64,000 nucleotides of DNA from Anseranas semipalmata (taxonomy: Eukaryota; Chordata; Aves; Anseriformes; Anseranatidae), in assembly GCA_013399115.1 (NCBI GenBank), contig VXAA01007207.1:64078-128077 (forward strand), in the 5' to 3' direction. The notes beneath the pieces were generated by a model. The model did no database searches. It saw only the letters and a list, made by a program, of their open reading frames with translations, and was not told the origin of the DNA. This document shows positions 50,608 through 62,413 of the stretch, in pieces. Position 1 is the stretch's first letter; each line of letters opens with the position of its first letter. A program made the translations under genes and the position numbers.

Positions 50608-53237
50608 CAACTGTTATATTTTACTTCAATTCCATAGTCAGATATAAAGTGTTAAAGCAATGGCATATTTTATTGACTGCTGTTTTGTTAATGCAAATAT
50701 CTTAAGAGTCCAGGTGCTTGACAGCCTTATTTTATGGTTTAAATGTTAAGTCTAGGAATAGGCTGAGTGAAATTCTGTTTGTTATTGTAAGGACTAACCC
50801 ATAAGGAGGGAAACAAAGCCTGGTGAAAGGTGTAGGCAGGACTCGTTACAGCACTTAGTGGCATACCAGAAGTTGAGCAAACAACGTAAGTGGGGCAGTA
50901 TGCAAAGCCATCGTGATATGCACCCCGTGGAGCAGCAAGACATCAGCCCATATTAGCCTGTAGCACTACAAGGGTCCAGCCTGCCTCCACCATTCCAAGC
51001 ACAGCACCAAGAAGAGGACGGTGACTCCTTCCAACTGTGCCTTAATTGTTATCTGATGGATTCCATCATTGCTGCTTTTCATTAAGTCCCTGGAAATAGT
51101 TTGTACTGAAAGTAGAAATGATAAAAGAAGTGAACTGAAGATGAAATCTGCTCCTGCTGCCATCATGTGTAGGTGGTGCATGGCTACAATATCTTTTGGC
51201 TTGCATCTTACATCTTTTGTGTGTGAAGGCAAGCTAAAATGTTCTGCTGAACTATGCACATTGTTCTTTCTCTGCTATGCTTGGATTTGTGCAAAGGTAA
51301 CAGGCACACCAGTGTTTTCCACAGTTGCTTTGGAGATACACTGCCATGGAAAGAGATAGGCCCCTTTTATTCTTTGTATGGAGAACATTAGTGAAAGTAG
51401 CGCAAAAAGTGAATGCAAGGAGTTTTGTGGCCTCCTCCTTGTTTCCTACCCACTCATCTACACACAAGTGAGACAAAATAGCCTGTTTTCTCTTTCCCTA
51501 TTAATTCCTACTTCATACATAGGGTTTCTGTAGGTTGGTCTCATTGTGAAGACTGAGTCATTTATATTTTGCTTTATCATTTTATCAAACGGCTTGGGTT
51601 TACTTTCCCCTACATTTAGAAAATGAGAGAGTTGAGAAAATCATAATCTTCTAGCTCCAAAAGTCAGTTTATTGGTTGTCAGGATAAAGCTGCATAGTTC
51701 TATGAAGAAAAAAGTTCTTTTTTTTTGCTGCTCTTTGATAGGGGAATTGTTATAGGCCACTGAGAAGCTTTCTGGTACCAAAAATTTAACGTCAGTTTAA
51801 GCAGCCTTTTCCTTAAATAAGAAGTTAAGTTTATAAGACGCTGTCTTTTCCAGACTTGAATCTTCTGGTTTGGGGGTTACCCATAATAAATGGCTAAATA
51901 AAATGTCGTTATGAAGAGAAACAACTACAGGTGCATGAAAAAATCAGTGCAGTGTTTGTCAGAAAATACGAATGCTCTAGGATTCTCTAGCAGTCACATT
52001 CATCAGAGCCCTTTGTCTATGATAACATTGGTTCTATGTCTAATTCCTCCCACTGGAAGTACATTTAGTAGCTGGTTTTCATGTTCTGTGAAAACTCTTG
52101 AAAATGAAATTGGTTTCCTGCGGGGCATTCATTACAATGATGCATATCCAGAACAATTAAACTGAAGTTGATGATGTTACTCCAGATTTACATATCTGTA
52201 ATGGAGAATACAATCTGGCTCCGTATGCATATGAAATCCCAGCTAATGCATAACTGGCATGGAAGAGAATAATTTTTAATGTGACCTTTTATAAATTTTC
52301 TCAGATTTTTTTTTAAAGGATCAAGTGCACTCTGGTCAAGTAGCAGACAGTGGTGCTGTTGATTGCAGATTGCATGTGTATTACTCATAGATCCAGCTGT
52401 CTGTCTTCATTCACACTCACCTTTGGAGCCACTGGTCCCTCATACTGAAACAGAAGCAGGTGTACCTGGAGGGGATGCAGGACTTTGTCCAACTTGTTTT
52501 TAGTGGCTGGACATCTGTTCAGACAAGTGAGAAAGCTATCAAGTGCAGCAGCAATCAATGAGGTAAGGTGTATGAAACTACTACTTTCCTCCCTGTTTAC
52601 AGCCAAGAACTTTTTATAATTCAACAGCCTGGGAACCCATGTCTGTACCTTTCAGGAAAATTCCTGTTGACTTCAACTTGGGTTTGTTCCTGACAGATAC
52701 CTTCAGGGCTGGGCCTTGTTTCAATTAATAATATCTTCAATCCCTAACTCTTGCTTTTATGTGTTTTTTCTTTTTTCTTAGGAAGGAAATTGAATTTGTG
52801 TTGAAGTCCTACCAGGTCAAATGGTTCACAGCAGCTTTTTCTTCTTCTGTTATCACAGATCCTCCACCAACTAGAGAAAGACTGAGAGCAAATTTTGCTC
52901 TTGGAAGATTAAATACTATTTGATGGTAAATTGAGCAAGATATAATGGGGCAGCAATAATTGCTACCCACTGCAACTGTATTTAGTCTTAATATTATTTA
53001 CAGCTGATGAACTGTCACTTTTTTATTTTTCAGATAACAGAGGTTGAAGAGCTGATCCTCAAAACTGATCTGTGATGAATGGCTTGATAACTGGCTACTT
53101 CCTACACATTACATTCCTCCAAAACTATATTGTTATTTAAGAAGTTGATAATCCTGAAACTCTATCCCTAAGTTTTTCTTGTGGAATTGAATTCTTTTCT
53201 ATATACGAAGTCAGCTGCTGAGGAAAGAAGTCAAAGA

Positions 53238-53269
53238 TTTTTTTTCTTTCTTTTTTTTTTTTTTTCTTT
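53238..53269. repeat. T-rich tract
   Basis: About thirty-two bases of T with isolated Cs. Confidence 0.85.
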
Positions 53270-54900
53270 AATGGCTTTTATACCAACATGTTGCTGAGGT
53301 TTAAAATAAATATATTTTTTATTAGTGCTTACAGACATCTCCCTATCTAATCTTGTTTTTTGTCAAATGTAGTCAATTGTCTTGCCACATATTTGACACA
53401 CCTTCAAACACACTCAGCTTTTGTGTGCTCTCCATTTTCCCTCTGTAGCAGTTGCTGGGAATAATCAGGCACAACAGAACACTCAGTGCTTCTTTCAGAT
53501 CCTCACTTATTCAGGTAACTAGATTTGCAAGGTGATATGAGAGAGGTGAATAGGTCAATTTTTAATAGAGGAAGGAAGGAGGGAGAAGTAAAATTCACCT
53601 TTAAAACTATTTAATTATTCTGCTTTCTTTTATCTTTCTTTTTGTTGCTCGTCTTTTAACCCTCCTTTCTCTGCTTTGGCTTTTTCTATTAATTATCCTC
53701 TGTTCTCCTCCATTTGCTTCCAAAGACTCCTAGGAAGACCTAGCTGAAATTTTGTGTTTATGAACAAAATAGTAGATGTAGATAATAATATCCATTACCA
53801 GAAAAGAGGACTGCAAGGAATCACCTGAGTTACTCTGAGTTTCCTCCTCTGGAAATGGCAACCTATGTAATAGACATTTAGCCCGAGAGGGTCCACAACA
53901 GTTCAATTCACTAAAAGCCACGACATCCATGAAGTTCTGATTAATAACCTTCAGCCTTATACGAAACAACAGTGGTGCAGCTGTAATGTGCCACAGGAGA
54001 AAAGTGAGGTACTGGAGTCATCAGTGATGCATTAGATCCCTGCAACAGCAAGTGATTTGCTACGTGAATTTCCCAGATGGTCCCTTTCATTCCCTACAGA
54101 AGAGGGAATCAAAACCAACAACCTCCAATAATCCCTATCACTCTGTTTGGGGTTTTGTCTGCCCTATGTTTCATCAAAACATACTGCCTTATATTTCACC
54201 TGTAACAGTGACCAATTTTGAATACTTCAAAGACAGAAACAATGCATCGTCTACATTAGTTATTGAGGCAGGGAAGGGATGGTGATGTAGGTAAGCAGTG
54301 GAAGCTGTGAAATGTGTGCTATGTTAATTAAACACAATCAAAAGACATTGATCAAATAATCTTTCAAAACGTGTGGTAACAAATAAGCCACTGACAATTA
54401 TGAATATTACAGAACAGTATTCTTGTGCAAGCAGGAAAAAATCCTAGAAACTGGCTTTGAGAACTGTATGAACAGACAACATTTACTTTTCACTGGGCAC
54501 TGATGACAGAGTATGAAAGCATAACCAAGTATGACAATATGCAGCCGAAGGTAGGGGTCTATAACTGGTGTGAGTTTTCATTCCACCCATAGAAGTGTGA
54601 CATAACATGAAACATTTTACTATTGGATGAATTCTATACGCATCTGTAGAATTTTTACTAAGCTGCTGTTTCTTGGAGCTCACAGTATATCTGTATACTC
54701 CAGCTGTTGCTTGGATCTTAGCATGGTACAACCAAGTATTTCCTATATAGATGCTTGTTCTCCTCAGCTGTTTTGGTCACATACTGTCATTCTCAGTGTC
54801 CCTTCACATCTATTCAGTCTGTTTTCTTAACTCTTCCCATCATGAAGATGCCAAGAGCTACTCCCTGGATCTGATGGGTAGCAATACATGCTGTTCTCTT

Positions 54901-54976
54901 CATGTATATATATACATACACAGAAACATATATATACTTTGATATATATGTGTATATATGTATTTATTTATATATT
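54901..54976. repeat. TA/TG-rich microsatellite
   Basis: Imperfect TATA, TACA and TGTATA units, ending in TATTTATTTATATA. Confidence 0.85.
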
Positions 54977-57581
54977 CTTTTTTCCCATTGTCTGATGGGA
55001 ACAGTCCTATCCGGTGGCCATGACCCGAAGATGAAGGCATCATACAGGTGAATCAAGAGCATACGAAGTTCTCACATCTCTTGTTGTTGAGGCACCTGCA
55101 ATGACACACACCTAACCTTTGTGTACAGGTGCTCCAGTAGACAAGAGTGTGTGATTGTCTTTCATGTGCTTTTTAATTAAAATCAGAATGTTATCTTGTT
55201 GTTGCTTCTGACTCCATTTTATATTCAGTGCTTGGGTAGAGGTCATGATGTAATGTGTTGCCTCCTCTTATGTTTCTCATGACATCTGGGAATTGTCTGA
55301 CTCTATCAGCAAGATCCCTTGCAGAACTCTTTGGAATTTCTGTACCTTCTGCCTTTGAGTTCCTGGGCCATGCTGTGTCTCAGGATGGATAAGACAATCT
55401 GCAAGAGAAATGTGGAAAGGTGAGTTGATTTCCTTAGTGGTTAGCATGAATGGCCCCAGGACGGTATGTCCTCAGACCTCAGTGTTATACTATGAGCTCT
55501 ACATGAGCACTCAAAAAAACACATAGATATTTTTTGGGCCTTTTGTACTGAATCAGTGATATTTACTCATTGTCTTCATGTCCGTCTCCCCCACCCATGG
55601 AATCTTTGTCTCACTTTGTACAGTTAGTCATACATTCTTAAAAAATCTTTTACAGATGGAACCCCGTGGGACTGGACCTGTATCAAAAATTGTATTAAAC
55701 AACTAAAATAAAAGTTTTAAAACTTCCTGTTTCCCCCAGTGTGCTTGCTTAGAGGGAATAGTTGTGTTTAGTGGAAAACAGAAGTCAGATGAGTCTGGGG
55801 CATGTGTGCCACCTTGTATCCTTTTGTCTCATCCGAGAGGTGGAGGAACGGAGGAATGAGATGCAGGCATCTTGTGGAATATGCTTCTTGTGTTAATGTG
55901 CCGTAAAGATGACTGTCTCACAAGGTTGATGCTTCTGTGTGATTCATTAGATGCTTTTTGAAATCCACCTCTATAATCTACATAATAATGCAATTAAATG
56001 TCTACTCTGCCTTCAAGAAACACATACAAGTTTACATAATATTGAAAAAAGATATTGGAAGCTACAGTGGATTTGAATACATGATAAAACATTGAGGAGT
56101 TGAAAAACTTGCTACCTAAGGACGGAATTACATGACTAGAGATAAAGCAAAGTGGCAACTTCACAGATCTTCTCACCGGTTCTTACCAGTTAATAGATTG
56201 TCTTTTATTTTAGAAGACAAAGTTACTGAAAGACTCAATGGATGAAACTTTTTTTCTTTTTAGTCAGATTGGAACTGAGATAAACTGTTTTTACAATGAT
56301 TGTAAACAACCATTCCTATAAAAGTAGCTAATTATTACACAAAAATATTCTATGTAAGACAGTTGTTCTTTTTATAAATATTTGTTCTACTTAATGTGCA
56401 AATTATTTGACATGATTGGCATGTAGGAAAAGGGTGAAAACTATTTCCTCCTGTTCAAAAGTTACCAGGTGATATTCTACAGTGCAGACATTCTCTTCTG
56501 GGCTTAAAATCCATGAATCTGTCTTGAATATGCCTTGAATGCTGTGTCTTGAATGCTTAAAGAGCCAAAAAGGCTTTTAACCTCTCAAGCTGGCATTTCC
56601 CTGGCATAAGCTTTTGAAAAACCTGGCTTAGATGTCTGTATCTCATGGTCCTTGGTAGATCATAGCCCTGCATACATATGGTTTGGGGTATAAAACCCAG
56701 GACAGGATATTTATTTTTGCTGCCGTAAACGTGCCAATCCAAGATCATTCTTATTAGTATGAGGTAAGTAGTTTTTAAGACTATCTCTAAACTGTGTTGA
56801 GATCACCTTTTATCTTCGTTACCCCCCCCCTTTTTTTTTCCATAGGAAATTAGCAGGGAATGTGCTGCTTTGCTTTTACTCTTTTTCTATAGTTAGATTT
56901 TTTTTAAAATTTTATTTAATGATCACTTTCTAATGATGTTTACAGTACCAGTAGCTTATATCTAGGTCTGTATATGCCAAATAACAAATTAAAAATGAAT
57001 TTAGGCTCTATGAATCTACCATTCCATTGTGAGGCACTCGGTTATCTCTACTTGAACTATTCTGCCCATATGAGGTAGGCAGTGCCAGTGGACTTTTGCT
57101 CCACCTTTTATTGTCTTTTCCTAGTGGAGAATTATGTCCCTTAACCTTTATATGATGCTACAGTGTTACTTTTTACTTTTGTCATTTAACATCTATAATT
57201 CATACAATTACATTAATTTTTAGGATATACTATTTCTAATAAGATAATTTGGTGCATAACTTTATACAGCAGGAATGAGAAATCTATACCTTCACTGATA
57301 TGTTAATTGCCAGAGGTTCCTATATCTTAATTCTTTGCATTTACATAGCACGTATGGGATTCTCGAAACATCAATAATAGTAAATCAGCTTAACATTGGA
57401 TTTCTCCTTTGAGGCAGGCATATTCCATCATCGTCTATTGATTGGTCAATACGGGCATGAACATAATTCATTGACTTCTACAAAGCCAAACAGAATCTGC
57501 AGGAAAGCTGGAAAAGTGATTTGTTTCCCATATGCAATTCCTGAACGTTAATCATGGTACCAATCCTTATCTCCAGCCACT

Positions 57582-57639
57582 GCTGTTCAGTTCTGGTAGA
57601 GACAGAGTTTGCTGTTCAGTTTTGGTAGCAGCAGAGTTA
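57582..57639. repeat. 29-bp tandem duplication
   Basis: Two adjacent 29-base copies beginning GCTGTTCAGTTCTGGTAGAG and GCTGTTCAGTTTTGGTAGCA. They differ at about five positions. Confidence 0.88.
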
Positions 57640-58291
57640 ACTTCAATTGAATAGCTGTTGGAAAGGTTCCTCTGGTTTTGTTAGCATGGCTAAAATTGAA
57701 ATTAGTTTTAAATAAATGTTTGTTTTAATTTATGCTTTGTCAGAACTGTGAAGATGGCAATTTCACTGATTCTCTTGAAAGTCTATCCAGCCCTCATCAT
57801 GAAAACACATATATGTATACACAAGAGATCTTGTGGACTACATTATTGATAGCTATGTGAATAAACCTTACTTGCCTTGAAGTTAGATGTTTACATTAAA
57901 TGTAGTCATATAGCTTCCCTGTATAGTGTATTCACATAATACAAAAGTTAGCAGCTGTGGCAGTTCATCCTGGTTTTAGATGGCAGAATGGGATTCAGTT
58001 GCATAGACATGGGCATTTGGTACCTCTGTAGGGATGTTAGGGTAATCTGTGCCCAGCACACCCCTCTCTGGAAGGGTGTTTGTCTCACACTGGCATTGTG
58101 GCATATTTCCCAGCATTGTATAGTGCTCTTATCCCATCCTAAAACAGACGTGGGGCTCTGTTGACTTTAAAGCAGTCATCTGGTTCTCTTTTAGGCTGTT
58201 CTGCAGATCCATATAGGCTTCTTTCTTGTCAGTAGTGCGAGTTCAGAGTATTTTTGTACAAACTGTAGTTAATTCCATTTACCTTGATGCC

Positions 58292-58316
58292 TTTTTTTTT
58301 TTTTTTTTTTTTTTTT
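58292..58316. repeat. Poly-T tract
   Basis: Twenty-five consecutive Ts. Confidence 0.9.
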
Positions 58317-59123
58317 ATTCCTGAGGATAGAAGATTTGGCCTCTGAACTTCTTTAAATGTTTTTCAGAATGTGGCCCTGGCCTTACAGAATTGGACAGGA
58401 TACAGCCATTATTTTGCTGATTGGATCATTGATTGAACTAAGTAATTACTTGAGTAAGTAGACAAAACTGAGAGAACTGCAGAATAATGAGACTAGAAGT
58501 GTCAGAATGATTGTTTGAAGCTGTATAGCAGTGTGATTAGACAGGTAACTTCTACTTAATTATGAAAAAAAGGCAAAATGAAGATAATAGTTCAAATCAC
58601 TGACTCATTGGACTTTAAATCTAGGCTTTTAACTTATGTACAAAGTATGAGTGTGCATGTGCATGTGTGTACCTGTATCTAGCAACTTGTTTGACTTCCT
58701 CCTTAAATATTACCTCTTACCATACAATCCTTATTTTATGGTGCTGGTATATATAGCTTGCTTGGCTGGGTGCTCTCCAGATTGCTAAATTTATGTCCTG
58801 CTTAATAGGCATATGTACTTTCCATGTATTTCTGGCAAGTGCTTTTGACAGTATGCCTTTATACACACCTTTAAATTACAGATTCTTTTTCCAGCAGACC
58901 TTTTTCTAAACATATATACTTCAGGCACTACAGACACATAACTAATCTTGACACCAACAGATCCTGCAGCAGCAAACACATATTATTTATTGGTTTTACA
59001 AGGGCTGGGCACTATGTGTGTACCATTCACTGTCTTTTGGGCAAGTGTTAACCGAAACATATAACACAGAAAACATAAAAAGGTTCAAAAATTAAGAGTT
59101 TTTTTAACTTTTTTTTTTTTTTT

Positions 59124-59141
59124 NNNNNNNNNNNNNNNNNN
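59124..59141. other. Assembly gap (18 N)
   Basis: Eighteen undetermined bases flanked by Ts on both sides: thirteen before and five after. The gap most likely lies inside a homopolymer or T-rich repeat, so its true length is uncertain. Confidence 0.97.
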
Positions 59142-60214
59142 TTTTTACTTAAATAGCAAGGAATGTACAGAGCTCGTACGCTTGTACGGGGACAAGAATG
59201 AACCTCTGCTAGTTCTTCATTTCTCCTGCAGGTCAGAGGCTGGGTGTGCAATAGCCTCCCTCTTCCTTCCTTCTTCTTTGAAATGTCTTTGTCATCAGGA
59301 CATGAAATTTCCACTGCCATGCAGCCCCTTTATTCCCTCAGTTCATCTGACCATCCTTCCTAAGTGGCACAAATGCCTTTTATGTTATTGCCTCCTGTCT
59401 CCTGTGTTGTAGGGACCTCTTCCTCAATCTGTTTTACATGATAATCTAACTCAACTATGTTGTGATCTGCTGCATGATTACTTATTGAGGGAATTCAGCT
59501 CAAAAAGTGGATCCACTTTGTATGGTGGTCTTCTCTTCATACAGGATTATCCCGATAGATGATCTCATGAATTTCAATCTCTTCTTATACCTGTGCTAGA
59601 AGCAGAAGTTTCACTTGTTGCCTCTGGTACAATACATGAAGGCAAAACCCAACAGAGACAGAAAAGCTTCCCATTCAAAACCCAGTTCACAGTCCAAGTG
59701 TTACCTTATCACTGCCTTAGTACAGTGACCTTTTCTTCTCATTGTTCATTTCAGCAAAAAAGGTGCAGAAAGAGAATTTATTGACTAGAACAAGTGATGA
59801 GATTGGCAGTCATAGAAGAGATTCCCTATCTGATCTTGGGAGCACACATTTCAGGTCATTGCTTTACCTTTGAAAAAATATCAAAAGGGGGCAAAATTCT
59901 GAACATGCGGAGAATCCAGTGTACTATTATGAGACTTTAATTTAATAAATAGCATTCAAAATGAACTTAACAGAACTTTTGCAGAGCAGGTTTGCTACGG
60001 ATTTTGTTGAAATTGGGACTAGATTAGATGCAATAGTATTTTTACATGGTACTTTTGAAGAAGCTATTCTAACACTTTGTCTAAGTAGAGAACAAGGAAT
60101 AAAATGATCCTGTGTGTAAGAGTTCAAAAGCAAGACTGGCAGCAGAGCACTGAAGGGAAATATTTCTGCAAATAGCACATTAGTACTTAGGGTGGATTTC
60201 AGCATCTGCATTGT

Positions 60215-60560
60215 CAGAGCGCCGCAAGAGCGAGGCTCCTCCATGAGGGAAGGCAGTCAGGGAGCTGAGGGTGGCTGTGACATGAGGGCAGCGTCCCCTC
60301 TGATGTGAGTCCAGCCCCACAGCACCCCACAGCCAGTAGGGCAGGGCTGGTGGCAATAGCAGGTCCCACCAACAGCCCAGCAACTAGCAACAAGCAAGAG
60401 GGGATGGGCAGGTCGCTGCTCAGTGTGGGAAGGGCAGGCAGCAAGGCAGGAGCAGCACAGGATCCACTGGCCCCCGCTGGGGCTCAGACCTAAGCTTCAC
60501 TGGGGCTCCTGGGCAGAGACGGAGGGATGGGGGTCCCGGGAGAGGCGGTCAGGGCAAATA
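60215..60560. other. Small GC-rich block
   Basis: About 350 bases with high G+C, including GAGCGCCGCAAGAGCGAGGC, CCCCCGCTGGGGCTC and GGGTCCCGGGAGAGGCGGTC. It contrasts sharply with the AT-rich intron on both sides. The open frames in it are short and overlap on both strands. No family was recognised. Confidence 0.55.
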
Positions 60561-60624
60561 AGGCTTGATGGTCCGGGTAAGGATTAATAAGAGAAAATTG
60601 TGGAGGGGTTTAAGCAGCAGTGGC

Positions 60625-60638
60625 AAAAAAAAAAAAAA
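60625..60638. repeat. Poly-A tract after the GC-rich block
   Basis: Fourteen consecutive As about 65 bases after the GC-rich block. Confidence 0.85.
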
Positions 60639-60875
60639 GAAACGTTACCTTCAGAGCCCATTCCTATCTCGCCCCGGACAACTTGCATTAACTCTGCAAG
60701 GGCAAATTTCCGTGAACTGTATTCAGGCTTCAGCCAGCTGTCCTGCACCACAGAGATGTTTACCTCTGTCTTTGGTGAGCCAGAATCCAAGATACAGGAA
60801 AGCAGAAGGAAGGTATTTAATTTCAGAAATTAATGGGACTCACTAATCCCACCCTAAAGCCTCTCTTCCCTCCAG

Positions 60876-60895
60876 AAAACAAAACAAAACAAAAC
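60876..60895. repeat. (AAAAC)n microsatellite
   Basis: Four perfect AAAAC units. Confidence 0.9.
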
Positions 60896-62396
60896 ATGTT
60901 CTTACCTTGAATAAGTTAATTGAGGGCATTGCTGTTCTCAGTGATCAGGTCAAGTGAAGCACTAACCAAGGTAAACCACTTGCTGGTGTGCAAAGTTAAG
61001 ATGTAGAGAATCTTTCCATAGCTCTACTTATTTAAAGACTGTGAATCATGAGCTCTGCAAAAATAAATAAGACAGCAAAGCCTTAAATGTAGGCTTATGA
61101 TCCCCCTGTCAGCTGTGGATCTTCAGAAATATGCTAATCCAATGATTTGCCTGCAGTCATTAGGACTAGCCAATGCTGCTTTTTTCAGATCAAAATATAA
61201 TTAAAAAATGCAAAAAAGACATTGTTGATACCTTGCTCAAGGAGTGTCACATTATTTGCACAGAAAAAAATAGAAATAAAAAGATAAATAGGTCTCAGGT
61301 TTATTTTAGAGTTCTTTATAAAACAGCTACTGAAATACTGACCTTAGAAGCAGTGAGAGTATTCCACAAAGCAAAACCAAGTCATGTAGTGCTCCATCTT
61401 GAGAAGAGACATTTTTAGCTTCAACACTTTTCTTGGTTTGTGTGCAATTACACTGTATTTTCTTCTACATTTTAACAAGATGATAAGTAAGGATTACTTG
61501 TTTATTTAAGATATTAGCATAAGCATATTAAAAATGTTTTGGGAGTGCTGGCAGGGGAAATATTTCCTTGTGGTTAGTTTTCAATGAGAGGCCTTTGGTG
61601 AGGAATGCTGTCTGGAGTTAGTGATGGATCAGAACAGAAGGTCCTCCGTGTCTTTGAAGTTTTGCAGCTGGATGATTTTACTCCATCTGTTTTGTAAAGT
61701 GACAGTAGACCTGCCAGATTGCAGTGATATTTTTTGTAATTCCACTTTTGGCAAAGCATTGAAAAAGAAGGTAGAAGATTTAGCGTAGTGTTCTTCCCTC
61801 TGGAATTTGTCTGAATTATGGCTTGCAGGGAATTCTTTTGCAAATCAAGAATTCTGAGGTAGTAAAATGGGGTGGTCTGGCAAGCAGGGTTGTAAGCTCC
61901 TCTCCAGTTTTCTTACATTGACAACACTGTTAAGGAGAGTAGTTTGTGTATCTTCACTGACTTCTGAAAGGCTGAATGATAAATAGTAGAAATATTTGCT
62001 TTCAGCTTATAAACCTGTTTTTTTTCTTTTGTGGTTTTGAAGAAAGCTAGGGTTGTCCTAAAACTCATGTGGTGTTTTGATTAAGCATATCATGCAGAAT
62101 TTATTAGCAATTTAAAACTACTGGATGGTCCATTTGTCACACATAATGTCTTCAGAGCAGGGCCTTGGAAGGCAGTGCATTAAAGGGAATGTGGCTATGT
62201 AGACGTATTGCTTCATACGTTGGTTAACCTCACATCGGTTTGCTAAATAAAAGTAGCTACTGGGAAAGTTGAATCTTTTTTTAAACATCACCTTATCAAA
62301 TCATTTTCATGAAAGTTATTTCATGCCTTCAACAGATTTTGTATAACCATCGCTTTACATTTCTTGCCTTCAATCAAGATATGAAGTTAAATTAAG

Positions 62397-62413
62397 TTAA
62401 ATAAATAAATAAA
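62397..62413. repeat. (AAAT)n microsatellite
   Basis: About four AAAT units. Confidence 0.88.

Larger units (their letters stand above)
43925..59123 (+). other. NOL4 downstream intron, segment 1
   Basis: Follows the exon's donor site. It carries TA-rich microsatellites at 44101-44345, 48176-48243 and 54901-54976, a 23-base A-tract at 45621, an A/T hairpin at 47203-47240, T-tracts at 49827, 53238 and 58292, a 29-bp tandem duplication at 57582 and possible SINE-like fossils at 53815 and 57330. No sequence resembling the next NOL4 exon (expected to begin SPAHSYSS in vertebrates) was seen. Confidence 0.5.

Noticed and set aside
52768..52925. TTTTTTCTTTTTTCTTAG followed by an open stretch, possible exon
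   Set aside because: A plausible acceptor, but the downstream frame is short, unlike NOL4 and without a convincing donor.
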